This document shows positions 36,079-45,353 of a stretch of DNA of 64,000 bases, piece by piece. The notes below the pieces were generated by a model. That model did no database searches, was not told the DNA's origin, and saw only the letters and a program-made list of their open reading frames with translations. Source of the DNA: Denitromonas sp. (GTDB taxonomy: Bacteria > Pseudomonadota > Gammaproteobacteria > Burkholderiales > Rhodocyclaceae); contig NZ_JAUCBR010000004.1 in assembly GCF_034676725.1 (NCBI RefSeq), forward strand, positions 387,501 to 451,500, given 5' to 3'. Every line of letters begins with the position of its first letter. Positions within the stretch are counted from its first letter, which is position 1. Both the position numbers and the translations under genes were made by a program.

Positions 36079-37092
36079 TCATTTCCTCTTCCAGCTTTCT
36101 TTCAGATTGAACAGCACATAGTCGCTATCAGGCAGCATCACGCGTATATATATCCAAACCGGGACAAATAACAGCGCGCGCGGCACCGCCGCAATCAATC
36201 GCGAGACTAATTTTCTTGCTGGCGAACGCGACTGCCCGCTGACGAAAAGTTGATACTCGCGTTTGGAATACATTCCAAGGGCCCGAATAAACAGCAATGT
36301 TGACAGACTTCTCCAAGGTTCGCGCAGGCAAATGGCCGACTTAGACACATCGGAAATGCTTGAGAATGACCATATTAGACCCGGCCAATTAATCATCCAT
36401 ATTTCGAAGGCCCTGCTTGTCCATTGCGCGTTGCCGAAACGAATGGAGACCAAGGGATCTGCAGTCACCAGCATCGCCTCCTTGATTGGCTCGTCGAAGA
36501 TCACCCCAACGTGAATAAACCCGGATCCAAAATATTTCTCCCTGTTCCGGCTTAGCCATAGCTGGCGCTTGATGACTACCGCGCCGACAAAAGTCAGGTG
36601 CCCCCCGACGGTGCTCGCAAAACCATCCCATTCTCCCGCCTCGAAACGGCGATCCTGAGATATAGCAGGCCGCTTTTGCACCAGTAATTCAGTAAAATCG
36701 CTGTTTCTAACTTCGGCATTCGCAACGATTATCGCGTAGCCACTTTTCGTCTCCGCCAAGACCTTTCTGATCGCTCCGGGCTTCAGCAGGTCATCGTCTG
36801 TCATCAGCCAGCAATACTCGCCGTCCGCCAATCCGACCGAGCAATCGCAGTCACGGTCAAATCCCTCATTAGAAGGCTTCTTCTCCGATGAGTCTTTCTT
36901 CACATAGCGGATATCTGAAAATCTCTGCTGGAAGGTGCTCACGACCTGCTCGGTGTTGTCGGTCGATCCACCATCAACAATTACAATCTCAATTCCGGCC
37001 TCCCACTGCGAAACAATGCTATCCAGCGTTTCGCCAATATAGCTTCCACGATTAAGCGTAGGGATGCAGATGGAGAGTCTATATTTCATCAT
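36079..37092 (-). CDS. GT2-family glycosyltransferase (GT-A fold)
   Basis: 337 aa. N-terminal LSICIPTLNRGSYIGETLDS and VIVDGGSTDNT, the metal-binding DDD of CWLMTDDDLL near residue 105, and two C-terminal hydrophobic stretches. Start set at the first of two adjacent ATGs, 1 base after the acetyltransferase stop; the upstream extension overlaps that gene. Acceptor and donor are unknown. Confidence 0.84.
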   Translation of the reverse strand: MMKYRLSICIPTLNRGSYIGETLDSIVSQWEAGIEIVIVDGGSTDNTEQVVSTFQQRFSDIRYVKKDSSEKKPSNEGFDRDCDCSVGLADGEYCWLMTDDDLLKPGAIRKVLAETKSGYAIIVANAEVRNSDFTELLVQKRPAISQDRRFEAGEWDGFASTVGGHLTFVGAVVIKRQLWLSRNREKYFGSGFIHVGVIFDEPIKEAMLVTADPLVSIRFGNAQWTSRAFEIWMINWPGLIWSFSSISDVSKSAICLREPWRSLSTLLFIRALGMYSKREYQLFVSGQSRSPARKLVSRLIAAVPRALLFVPVWIYIRVMLPDSDYVLFNLKESWKRK

Positions 37093-37093
37093 T

Positions 37094-37570
37094 TCACTTT
37101 CTTTCGATGCCTTTGAAACCAACTAGAAAATCTGACTGGCTTATTTCTTTCTCAAAAACGTAACCGAGGCTTTTATACAGGCATATCGCTTTTTCATTGT
37201 TTGCGCGGACGCGCAACCTCACTTTCCCTGCCCCCCTGCGCGACGCAAGAAGGTGTAGGAAATCCATGAGCATCTTTCCAAGCCCAAGACCTCTGGCTGT
37301 AGGATGAATCGCCAGCCCCAGGCTCGGAATCTGGTAGCCTTCGTCCCACCCGCGAAGCATCCCATACCCCAAGACTCGGTTCTTTTCAACTAGCAAGTAA
37401 TAAAGATCTTTACCGTCAAAGCTGGCGATTCGACGGATCGAGTCCTCGTCGGTCGGGTGCGGCGAGAAGAAAACATCATCGCCACTCTCCTTCAGATCAT
37501 TCAAAAACTGTAGCAAGCCACCTTGCCATTGTGGCGCAAGCCTTACCATCTCAAGAGAAGTATGTCCCAT
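37094..37570 (-). CDS. GNAT-family N-acetyltransferase, candidate perosamine N-acetyltransferase
   Basis: 158 aa from the ATG at 37570 (a TTG at 37582 would add four residues). GNAT acetyl-CoA motif in HPTARGLGLGKMLMDFL, and RVRANNEKAICLYKSLGYV near the C-terminus. It sits between a perosamine-synthase-like aminotransferase and a GT2 gene with 1-13 base gaps, so N-acylation of the 4-amino sugar is the simplest role. This is inference from context; known perosamine acetyltransferases are often of the left-handed beta-helix type instead. Confidence 0.78.
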   Translation of the reverse strand: MGHTSLEMVRLAPQWQGGLLQFLNDLKESGDDVFFSPHPTDEDSIRRIASFDGKDLYYLLVEKNRVLGYGMLRGWDEGYQIPSLGLAIHPTARGLGLGKMLMDFLHLLASRRGAGKVRLRVRANNEKAICLYKSLGYVFEKEISQSDFLVGFKGIERK

Positions 37571-37583
37571 ACTCACAGGCAAT

Positions 37584-38684
37584 CTATCTCTTGCAGGACT
37601 TGAAACTGTCGCAGACGTACTTGATCTCTTCCTCCGTCAATGTTGGGCTGGAAGGAAGACTGATAACCTGCTGGCTAAGGTGATCGCAGATCGGCAAATT
37701 CTCCACCCCGTAGATATGGGACATGGAATTGGAGGAATAAAAACCGGGCCGTGTCTCGACCCCCATCTCCTTCAGCCGACTGATGACTGCGTCCCTACCT
37801 TGCGGGAAGGCGGCGACATTAGTTTTAACAGCAATCGCCCAGACTACGGGATCTACGTTGTCGGAATAACATTGAAGCGTCACGCCGCCAACATCCTGCA
37901 GGAACTGTAAGTAAGTCTTGTAGACGCGGTCGCGCTCCCTAGTGATCGTCTCGATCTGCTCAAGCTGGGCGCAACCGATTGCAGCCTGCATGTTGGTCAG
38001 CCTGAAATTGTGTCCCGCGACCTCGTGCCAATATCGTCTTGTCGACATGCCGTGGCTTCTGAACAGACTCATCCGGTCACGCAACTCGACACTGCTTGTC
38101 ACGACGGCGCCGCCCTCTCCTGTCGTGATGGTTTTGGTCGCATGAAAACTGTATATCCCCAGCGGAGCGATTGTACCTGCCATACGCCCCAAGTATTTCG
38201 ATCCTATCGCCTCTGCTGCATCTTCCACCACCAACAAACCTTTGCTGTCGGCAAGTTCCATGATCCGGGCCATGTCGCAGACGTTCCCGTAGGTATGGAT
38301 TGGCACAATTGCCCTTGTTTTGGGAGTGATGCACTTCTCCACCTCCGCCGCCGTCATGCACCAAGTATCCTTGTCAACCTCAGAGAATACGGGTTTTGCG
38401 CCAACATGCAGCGCGACGTTGGCGGCAGCCATGAAGCCAAAACCGGGCACGATGATCTCGTCCCCCGGATGGATATCCAGCGCAAGATAAGCCATATGGA
38501 GCGCGGTGGTTCCGTTCGATGCGGCAACCGCATAGCAGGTATCGCAATAGCGGGCGAAATCTTCTTCGAGCCGATCCACATACGCGCCACCTGAAATCCA
38601 GCTTGATCGCAATGCGTCCAGCACGTAACGCTCTTCATTACCCCAGTAGTGCGGGCTGGCCCATGGAATATCTCTCTTTTGCAT
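37584..38684 (-). CDS. DegT/DnrJ/EryC1 aminotransferase, perosamine-synthase-like
   Basis: 366 aa PLP enzyme. Catalytic lysine Lys184 in SFHATKTITTGEGG, the PLP-Asp at about Asp155 in VVEDAAEAIG, and SSWISGGAYVDRLE at the N-terminus, as in Per/RfbE. Together with gmd in the same cluster it would convert GDP-4-keto-6-deoxy-D-mannose to GDP-perosamine. Alternative: a 4-aminotransferase for another keto-sugar in the cluster. Confidence 0.87.
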   Translation of the reverse strand: MQKRDIPWASPHYWGNEERYVLDALRSSWISGGAYVDRLEEDFARYCDTCYAVAASNGTTALHMAYLALDIHPGDEIIVPGFGFMAAANVALHVGAKPVFSEVDKDTWCMTAAEVEKCITPKTRAIVPIHTYGNVCDMARIMELADSKGLLVVEDAAEAIGSKYLGRMAGTIAPLGIYSFHATKTITTGEGGAVVTSSVELRDRMSLFRSHGMSTRRYWHEVAGHNFRLTNMQAAIGCAQLEQIETITRERDRVYKTYLQFLQDVGGVTLQCYSDNVDPVVWAIAVKTNVAAFPQGRDAVISRLKEMGVETRPGFYSSNSMSHIYGVENLPICDHLSQQVISLPSSPTLTEEEIKYVCDSFKSCKR

Positions 38685-38699
38685 ATAATGCGTTTTCTC

Positions 38700-39734
38700 T
38701 TATTTTAACGGGTTGATTTTCCGGTCGGGTTTCACGAATTCCATCGCGATGACACCCATGCCCGGCAGCTCAGCCAGCTGGTCCCTAAACTCGTACTGCA
38801 TCCCCATCATCATCGGCTCACGCCAATAAGGATAGTACGGGTTAGATCGTTTCTGCGTGACGTTGCGGTTGTAGCTGCCGGCTTCCTTTTCCGCATATAT
38901 CTCGACGCGGCGCGGATGCCCGGTAATGCTGTATATCCTCTGCTGTATCAGAGCCTCGTCGTAATAACGCTGCCAGAAGACAAACCCGCTTTCATCGGAG
39001 TCAATCAGTTCATAGTCGTTCAGGTTCGTGTACTCTTCCGATGCCTTCGCGGCACATGGCACTGAGATAAGCATCACGCCCCCCGGTTTCAGCAGAGCCC
39101 ACATCTTCTGGATTGCGCCCTCATCGTCCAGAACATGCTCGATCACCGACATGCTCGTTATCAAGTCAAAACTCTCCGGCTCCAGCGGCGTTTCTTCAAT
39201 AAGGCAATTATGGAACCGACACCTTTCCGCAATGCCGAACGACTTCGCCAGCGAGATTGTCTCGGGCAGGTCCTTCTTGTCCGGGTTGATCAGGTCTGCC
39301 ACCACACTCTTATCCCGGTCGGTGATCATTAGCGGCAACATCCGTGGCGAGGAAACATCCAAATACGACTGTATCCTTATCTTTTTTACTGCGGTCCACA
39401 TGAAATCAAACTCGAAATACCTCACCGAGTCTAGCGGGGCGACAAGCAGACCGTAGGCGCGAACATAATCGCGCTCACGCAAAAGCAGTCTTAGGCCCTT
39501 CAGGGCACACAACAACCTGAACGGCAAGCCTGGCGTACGCACTGCATACGCCATGATCCAGTAGACAGGGAACAGCGCAAGCCCCGCCAATGAGTGTGCG
39601 AGCCTGTATATCCTCGGCACTCGCTTGCATGGCTCCGGGAATCTCAAATATTCTTTTGGCAAATCGATATGTTCTTGCACAAAACTCACTCCCCTGTTTG
39701 ATGCCCTCCATAGGCCGCCATCAAACGTTGTCAT
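38700..39734 (-). CDS. Class I SAM-dependent methyltransferase
   Basis: 344 aa. Methyltransf_11-like core: LITSMSVIEHVLDDEGA and LLKPGGVMLISVP; the preceding region (MLPLMITDRDKSVVADLINP) holds the SAM acidic loop. A hydrophobic helix near residues 50-65 may associate it with the membrane. The C-terminal ~90 residues are unlike common O-methyltransferases. Sits between the aminotransferase and wzx; substrate unknown, possibly capping or modifying a sugar. Confidence 0.75.
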   Translation of the reverse strand: MTTFDGGLWRASNRGVSFVQEHIDLPKEYLRFPEPCKRVPRIYRLAHSLAGLALFPVYWIMAYAVRTPGLPFRLLCALKGLRLLLRERDYVRAYGLLVAPLDSVRYFEFDFMWTAVKKIRIQSYLDVSSPRMLPLMITDRDKSVVADLINPDKKDLPETISLAKSFGIAERCRFHNCLIEETPLEPESFDLITSMSVIEHVLDDEGAIQKMWALLKPGGVMLISVPCAAKASEEYTNLNDYELIDSDESGFVFWQRYYDEALIQQRIYSITGHPRRVEIYAEKEAGSYNRNVTQKRSNPYYPYWREPMMMGMQYEFRDQLAELPGMGVIAMEFVKPDRKINPLK

Positions 39735-39744
39735 ACCGCTTCTT

Positions 39745-41253
39745 CTACGCCCTTATTCCGAATCTCTTCCGTCTTGCATAGCTCCATACCATTTCACGCA
39801 ATTGCCCTGACATCACCATTACCAACGTTGCCATAAATGCCGCAAGCCCGCCTGCCAACATCACGCGCTCGTAATGCGAGAAACCTCCCGCCTGAATCGC
39901 GCAATAGCCCGTTAATCCTATCAGTAGCGCAAGCACAAGCGGCATACAAACATCATGCAGAAAAAATTTCGGCGCTAGTCCTTTCAGGATGTAGCGATGC
40001 GTTAACCATGGCCCCAGCAAGACATACAGCACTTCCGCGATCATCCAGGCCATTGCGCCGCCCAGCGCGCCATATTCTCTTGCCAGATAGATGATCATCG
40101 GCACCAGGAAACACATCAGCACTACGTTTATGGTTAGCGGGATCCAAGTCATTCCATAAGCCAATTGGAGCGCATAAGGAAAATACATCACACCATTGAG
40201 CGCCGAGCCAATCACCAACAACGCGATAACTGGCGCGACACTTTCCGCGATGACAGGGTCGCCTGTCCACACATGCACCAAGTCTTCGGCAAAGAGCGCC
40301 AAAACAATCGCGATCGGAAAAAGCAAAGTCGCCAGCATCCGCGTGCCCAAACGGTACAACCTGGTCAGCTTTTCTACATCACCTGCCACCACCAGTGCTG
40401 AGAAGCGTGGATATATCACGTTGAATAGCGGCGAAACAAACACATACAAACCGCTCACCACCGCTGTGGCAAGCATATAATGTCCAAACTCACCCAACCC
40501 GAGCATCTTGCTGAGTATCACCTTGTCCAACTGAGTGAATACCAGTGCGGTCAGACCGATGCCACTCATCCCAGCAGTAAAGCGCCATACACTTCTCAAC
40601 CGGTCCGGGTCAAATCTTTTCAGCTCGGCTCGACCGATTATTCGCCATGCTGCCGCGCGCATGAAGATCGCACAAACAAGGCCAACGCATGCTTGCCAAA
40701 TAAAAAATGCCTCGATCGTTGGCGACACGAAAGCCAGCACTGTGATCGCTCCAACGCTGCCGACCGTCACCACCGCCATATTGATAGCGCTTGATACGGT
40801 CAAACGATGCGCTCCAATCAGCGCTCCCTGATACAGCCCGATCGGCCAACGACACGCAACCACCAAACCCATCAGCATCACGGCATGCGAAACCGTCTGC
40901 GGTGAAAGCTGGCTGGATTGAAGCCAATACCCCGCTAGCATGGGTCCAAACGCCAGAATTAATACCGCAATTGCAGCAGCCATAACCCAGTACACAACAG
41001 CAAGGGTGTGCAGCAATGCGCCTGCTTCTTTTAAATCACCCGCCGCCGAACAGCGTGCAACCTCACGGTTGATGGTGGGTGCCATCCCCATGTCCAGCAA
41101 TTGAAGCAGAGCCTGAGTCGTTACAAAGAAGCCGATCAGTCCATAAGCCTCAACCCCAAGATACTTCAGGTAAAACGGAACCACGGCTAAGCCGATCAGG
41201 GCGGACCAAATCGAATTGGCCAAGCCTGCAATCAGATTGCGCCCAAGCGTCAC
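39745..41253 (-). CDS. wzx: O-antigen flippase Wzx (MOP exporter)
   Basis: 502 aa with about 12-14 transmembrane segments. N-terminal NLIAGLANSIWSALIGLAVV and YLKYLGVEAYGLIGFF are classic for polysaccharide-type MOP transporters. Moves lipid-linked O-units across the inner membrane for polymerisation by the Wzy-like protein. GTG start 6 bases after the gmd stop. Confidence 0.88.
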   Translation of the reverse strand: MTLGRNLIAGLANSIWSALIGLAVVPFYLKYLGVEAYGLIGFFVTTQALLQLLDMGMAPTINREVARCSAAGDLKEAGALLHTLAVVYWVMAAAIAVLILAFGPMLAGYWLQSSQLSPQTVSHAVMLMGLVVACRWPIGLYQGALIGAHRLTVSSAINMAVVTVGSVGAITVLAFVSPTIEAFFIWQACVGLVCAIFMRAAAWRIIGRAELKRFDPDRLRSVWRFTAGMSGIGLTALVFTQLDKVILSKMLGLGEFGHYMLATAVVSGLYVFVSPLFNVIYPRFSALVVAGDVEKLTRLYRLGTRMLATLLFPIAIVLALFAEDLVHVWTGDPVIAESVAPVIALLVIGSALNGVMYFPYALQLAYGMTWIPLTINVVLMCFLVPMIIYLAREYGALGGAMAWMIAEVLYVLLGPWLTHRYILKGLAPKFFLHDVCMPLVLALLIGLTGYCAIQAGGFSHYERVMLAGGLAAFMATLVMVMSGQLREMVWSYARRKRFGIRA

Positions 41254-41259
41254 GCGCGA

Positions 41260-42345
41260 TCACTCATGATAGGTGTTCGTATAATAGCCGTGGCTTTTAG
41301 TCAGTTCGTCGCGCTCGGCCGTCTTGAGATCTTCGCGAACCATCTCCTTGACCAGCTCTTCGAATGTTGTTTTCGGCTGCCAACCCAGCTTTTCCCTTGC
41401 CTTGGCAGCGTCTCCCAGCAGTGTTTCTACTTCCGTCGGACGAAAGTAGCGTGGATCAACTGAGACGACGCAATTACCGTTGGAATCGTAGCCTTTTTCA
41501 TCCAGCCCGCCGCCCTCCCAACGCACTTTCATGCCCAACTCGCCTGCTGCCGCATTCACAAAATCGCGCACGCTGTATTGCACACCGGTAGCAATCACAA
41601 AGTCTTCCGCCCCCCCCTGCTGCAACATCAGCCACTGCGCTTCAACGTAGTCGCGAGCGTGGCCCCAGTCACGTTTGGCATCCAGATTGCCGAGGTACAT
41701 CTGCTTCTGCAGTCCCAGCTTAATGCGCGCTAGCGCGCGGGTGATTTTGCGCGTGACGAAGTTTTCACCACGCACCGGAGACTCATGATTAAACAGAATC
41801 CCATTACAAGCATACATCCCGTAGGCTTCGCGGTAATTTACTGTAATCCAATAGGCATACAGTTTAGCCACTGCATAAGGCGAACGCGGATAGAATTGAG
41901 TGGATTCTTTTTGTGGAGTTTCTTGAACCAATCCATACAACTCGGAAGTCGATGCCTGATAGAATCGGGTCTTCTCTTCCAAACCCAAGATACGGATTGC
42001 TTCGAGTATTCGCAATGCGCCCAATGCATCCGAGTTTGCGGTGTATTCAGGCTCTTCGAACGACACCGCCACATGGCTTTGAGCTGCGAGGTTATAAATC
42101 TCGTCCGGCCGCACCTGCTGGATGATTCTGATCAGACTGCTCGAGTCGGTCAGGTCGCCGTGATGCAAGAAGAAACGCACACCATCTTCATGCGGGTCTC
42201 GATAGAGGTGATCGACGCGGGCGGTGTTAAACGATGAGGCACGGCGCTTGATGCCGTGCACGATGTATCCTTTGTTGAGCAGGAACTCGGCAAGATAGGC
42301 GCCATCTTGCCCGGTGACCCCGGTAATCAATGCAACTTTGTCCAT
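41260..42345 (-). CDS. gmd: GDP-mannose 4,6-dehydratase
   Basis: 361 aa SDR. ALITGVTGQDGAYLAEFLL, GIKRRASSFNTARVDHLY, STSELYGLVQETPQKE, YAVAKLYAYW (catalytic YxxxK) and NHESPVRGENFVTRKI are all diagnostic of Gmd. Product GDP-4-keto-6-deoxy-D-mannose feeds the perosamine branch (no fcl, rmd or manA/manC is in the window). First gene of the long minus-strand cluster; a promoter must lie in the 582 bases upstream but I cannot point to one. Confidence 0.95.
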   Translation of the reverse strand: MDKVALITGVTGQDGAYLAEFLLNKGYIVHGIKRRASSFNTARVDHLYRDPHEDGVRFFLHHGDLTDSSSLIRIIQQVRPDEIYNLAAQSHVAVSFEEPEYTANSDALGALRILEAIRILGLEEKTRFYQASTSELYGLVQETPQKESTQFYPRSPYAVAKLYAYWITVNYREAYGMYACNGILFNHESPVRGENFVTRKITRALARIKLGLQKQMYLGNLDAKRDWGHARDYVEAQWLMLQQGGAEDFVIATGVQYSVRDFVNAAAGELGMKVRWEGGGLDEKGYDSNGNCVVSVDPRYFRPTEVETLLGDAAKAREKLGWQPKTTFEELVKEMVREDLKTAERDELTKSHGYYTNTYHE

Positions 42346-42927
42346 TTTCCATCTTCCGAAATGATCATCGAACAGCACGAAATCGTTTTCCCCAAAGCAT
42401 CAGCCGGGCGGCAACTGAATATTTGGAAGGAATAGTTCGCAGGCTAGTCGGTCGATGTAACTCGACAAGCGCGATGTAAAAAATTCTTGGCTCCCGGTCA
42501 TTTTATTCGGCAGCGTAGTGCCTACTAAATATCTGAATAAAGCTCGAACTAGATCAAGGATTTTCCAGATTTCGGCCACACGATTTGAAGAGGAAACCCC
42601 TAAACTGCACGACGCCCTTGGCGACCCAGCCCCTGAAGCCATGGCTTGTCATATACTCCCTGACGCGGTTGCAGGAGGTCAGGTTCAGCGAGTTCGACGA
42701 CCGACGAGACGAGCGCAGATTGGTATCGAGGGCTTCGTCGAACTTCCTCAGGTTTCGACCGCATGACACTGGACTGCCATCAACAACAAGAAGGGCCGGC
42801 CACGCGTGGCACCGTTAATTACGGGCAGGAGCAGCAGCTCGATGAAATCGCTTGAGTGCGCCCATCCCCACACTAAGCCCCTTCTGCATCGCCTCCCTCA
42901 TTAGGGTCCATTCAGAATCACACCAGC
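42346..42927. other. 582-bp intergenic region at the upstream border of the O-antigen cluster
   Basis: No convincing gene. The 42346-42560 part is AT-rich like the cluster; the rest returns towards genomic composition. Only short ORFs (60-80 codons) on both strands, none with recognisable motifs. It presumably holds the cluster promoter and possibly the scar of a decayed gene or insertion; I found no terminal repeats, no terminator and no JUMPstart/ops (GGCGGTAGC) element. Confidence 0.5.
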
Positions 42928-43935
42928 TCAGCAACTAAAATACCCCCGATACCACGCCACAAACCGCGCCACGCCTTCCTTGACCGGCGTTCCCGGCTGA
43001 AACCCCGTCCAGGCATTGAGCTCAGAGGTGTCCGCGTACGTCGCCGGCACGTCGCCGTCCTGCATCGGCAGGAAGTTCTTTTTCGCTTCCATACCCAGCG
43101 CGGATTCGATCGCGCCGATATAGTCCATGAGCTGCACCGGGCTGTGGTTGCCGATATTGAAGACACGGAACGGGGCCTTGCTGCGACCCGGATCGGGCTG
43201 GTCGGCATTGAAGCCGGGGTCGGGCTCGGCGGTGTGGTCGAGTACGCGGATCACGCCTTCGACGATGTCGTCCACATAGGTGAAGTCACGCTGCATCTTG
43301 CCGTGGTTGAACACGTCGATCGGCCGGCCTTCGAGCGTGGCCTTGGTGAACAGGAACAGCGCCATGTCCGGCCGCCCCCAGGGGCCATACACGGTGAAGA
43401 AGCGCAGGCCGGTGGTGGGCAGGCCGAACAGGTGGCTGTAGGTGTGGGCCATCAGTTCGTTGGCCTTCTTGGTGGCCGCGTACATGCTGATGGGGTGGTC
43501 CACCGAGTCATGCTCGGAGAACGGCATCTTGGTGTTGCCGCCGTACACGCTGGAGCTGCTGGCGTAGGCCAGGTGCGCCACCTTGTTGTGGCGGCAGCCT
43601 TCCAGGATGTTCATGAAGCCGACGATATTGCTGTCGATGTAGGCATGCGGGTTTTCGATCGAGTAGCGCACGCCGGCCTGAGCGGCCAGGTGGATGACAC
43701 GGTCGAATTTTTCTTCGGCGAAGAGCTTTTCGATGCCCCCGCGATCGGCCACATCCATCTTCACGAAGCGGAAGCTGGGGTGCGGCTCGAGGCGCGCCAG
43801 ACGGTCGCGCTTGAGCTGCGGGTCGTAGTAATCATTCAGATTGTCGAGGCCGACTACCTCGTCACCCCGCGCCAGCAGGCGCTCGGAGGCATGCATGCCG
43901 ATAAAGCCCGCCGCACCGGTTACCAACACCTTCAT
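42928..43935 (-). CDS. NAD-dependent epimerase, UDP-glucuronate 4-epimerase-like
   Basis: 335 aa extended SDR. MKVLVTGAAGFIGMHASERLL, GLDNLNDYYDPQLKRDRL, ASSSSVYGGNTKMPF, YAATKKANELMAHTYSHL (catalytic YxxxK), RFFTVYGPWGRPDMALF. The NDYYDPxLKxxRL pattern marks the UDP-GlcA 4-epimerase (GAE) branch giving UDP-GalA. The gene is GC-rich like the core genome, unlike the adjacent cluster. It is separated from gmd by 582 bases and divergent from waaA. Confidence 0.9.
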   Translation of the reverse strand: MKVLVTGAAGFIGMHASERLLARGDEVVGLDNLNDYYDPQLKRDRLARLEPHPSFRFVKMDVADRGGIEKLFAEEKFDRVIHLAAQAGVRYSIENPHAYIDSNIVGFMNILEGCRHNKVAHLAYASSSSVYGGNTKMPFSEHDSVDHPISMYAATKKANELMAHTYSHLFGLPTTGLRFFTVYGPWGRPDMALFLFTKATLEGRPIDVFNHGKMQRDFTYVDDIVEGVIRVLDHTAEPDPGFNADQPDPGRSKAPFRVFNIGNHSPVQLMDYIGAIESALGMEAKKNFLPMQDGDVPATYADTSELNAWTGFQPGTPVKEGVARFVAWYRGYFSC

Positions 43936-44041
43936 TGCCGATCTTCCTGGTTCGAAATTCAGGGCGGTATTGTCTCACAGCCGGGCGTCATGAGGCATCG
44001 CCGGGGCGCATTTCGCGGCCGGGCGGGGCGCGGATGCGTCG

Positions 44042-44047
44042 TATAAT
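44042..44047 (+). promoter_or_regulatory. -10 box of waaA
   Basis: Perfect TATAAT 23 bases before the waaA ATG; no clear -35 in the GC-rich upstream sequence. Confidence 0.45.
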
Positions 44048-44070
44048 TTTTCGTTTGCCCGGCAACGCCC

Positions 44071-45336
44071 ATGCCACGACTGCTCTACACCCTGCTGTGG
44101 ATCCTTGCCCTGCCGGCGGTGATGCTGCGCCTGCTGTGGCGCGGCCGCGCGCAGCCGGGGTATCGCGCGCACATCGCTGAACGCCTGGGCCATTACGGGC
44201 CACCGGCCACGGCATCCACCCTGTGGGTGCATGCGGTCTCGGTGGGCGAGACGCGCGCCGCACAGCCGCTGGTCGATGCGCTGGCGCAGGCGTTTCCGGC
44301 GCACCACATCGTGCTCACCCACATAACGCCGACCGGGCGCGACACCGCCCGCGCGGTCTTTGGCCACTATGGCGACCGGGTGCGCTCGGTGTATCTGCCC
44401 TACGACCTGCCCTGGCTGCAGCGGCGCTTTTTGCGCCACTTTCGGCCGCAGCTTGGCATCGTGATGGAAACCGAGGTCTGGCCCAACCTGATGGCGGCGT
44501 GCGACGCGCTCGACGTGCCCTGCGCCCTGGTCAATGCCCGCCTGTCCGAGCGTTCGGCGCGGCGCTATCTGCGCCTCTCCAGGCTGGCACGCGAGACCTT
44601 CGCCCGCTTCCGCCTCGTGGCAGCGCAAAGCGAGGCAGATGCGGCACGGCTCAAACGCATCGGCGCCGCCGAGCCGGTGCTCACCGGCAACATCAAGTTC
44701 GACATGGCCTTGCCCGCCGCCGCCGTGGCGCTGGGGCACCAATGGCGGGCCACCATTGGCGCACGACCGGTGATTCTCGCCGCCAGCACGCGCGAGGGCG
44801 AAGAGGCGCCGATTCTCGACGCCTTCAAGGCCCACCCGGCCCGCGACACCGCCCTGCTGGTCATCGTTCCGCGCCATCCGCAGCGTTTCGATGCCGTGGC
44901 TGCGCAGGTCAGCGCAGCCGGCTTGCCCCTCGGCCGGCGCAGCGCCGCCGCGCCACCACCGCCGGAAGTGGTGGTGTGGCTGGGCGATTCGATGGGGGAG
45001 ATGGCAGCCTACTACACCCTGGCCAACGTGGTGCTGATGGGCGGCACCTGGCTACCCTTTGGCGGGCAGAACCTGATCGAGTGCTGCGCGGCCGGACGGC
45101 CGGTGCTGCTCGGCCCGCACACCTACAATTTCAGCGAAGCCAGCGAGGCGGCGCACCAGGCGCAGGCAGCGATGCGCCTGGATACCGTGACCGACGCCAT
45201 GCGCGCCGCCTTCGAGCTGCTCGGCGACGCACCACGGCGCGAGGCGATGGGTGCGGCCGGCCAGCACTTCGCGCAGCAGCATGGCGGCGCGACGGCGCGC
45301 ACGCTCGACTTGCTCAAGCCCCTGATCAAGGGCTGA
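44071..45336 (+). CDS. waaA: 3-deoxy-D-manno-octulosonic acid (Kdo) transferase
   Basis: 421 aa GT30 enzyme adding Kdo to lipid IVA. N-terminal membrane anchor (about residues 3-23), then LWVHAVSVGETRAAQPLV, METEVWPNLM, VNARLSERSARRY and GGTWLPFGGQNLIECCAAG. Role in LPS core links to the nearby O-antigen cluster. Convergent with tolC, 17 bases apart. Confidence 0.95.
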   Translation: MPRLLYTLLWILALPAVMLRLLWRGRAQPGYRAHIAERLGHYGPPATASTLWVHAVSVGETRAAQPLVDALAQAFPAHHIVLTHITPTGRDTARAVFGHYGDRVRSVYLPYDLPWLQRRFLRHFRPQLGIVMETEVWPNLMAACDALDVPCALVNARLSERSARRYLRLSRLARETFARFRLVAAQSEADAARLKRIGAAEPVLTGNIKFDMALPAAAVALGHQWRATIGARPVILAASTREGEEAPILDAFKAHPARDTALLVIVPRHPQRFDAVAAQVSAAGLPLGRRSAAAPPPPEVVVWLGDSMGEMAAYYTLANVVLMGGTWLPFGGQNLIECCAAGRPVLLGPHTYNFSEASEAAHQAQAAMRLDTVTDAMRAAFELLGDAPRREAMGAAGQHFAQQHGGATARTLDLLKPLIKG

Positions 45337-45353
45337 GGCGCACACCACCCGCG

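Noticed and set aside
42518..42818. Possible IS/transposase remnant in the gap upstream of gmd
   Set aside because: Short ORFs show no DDE or other transposase motif and I found no terminal inverted repeats or target duplications; left as unexplained intergenic DNA.
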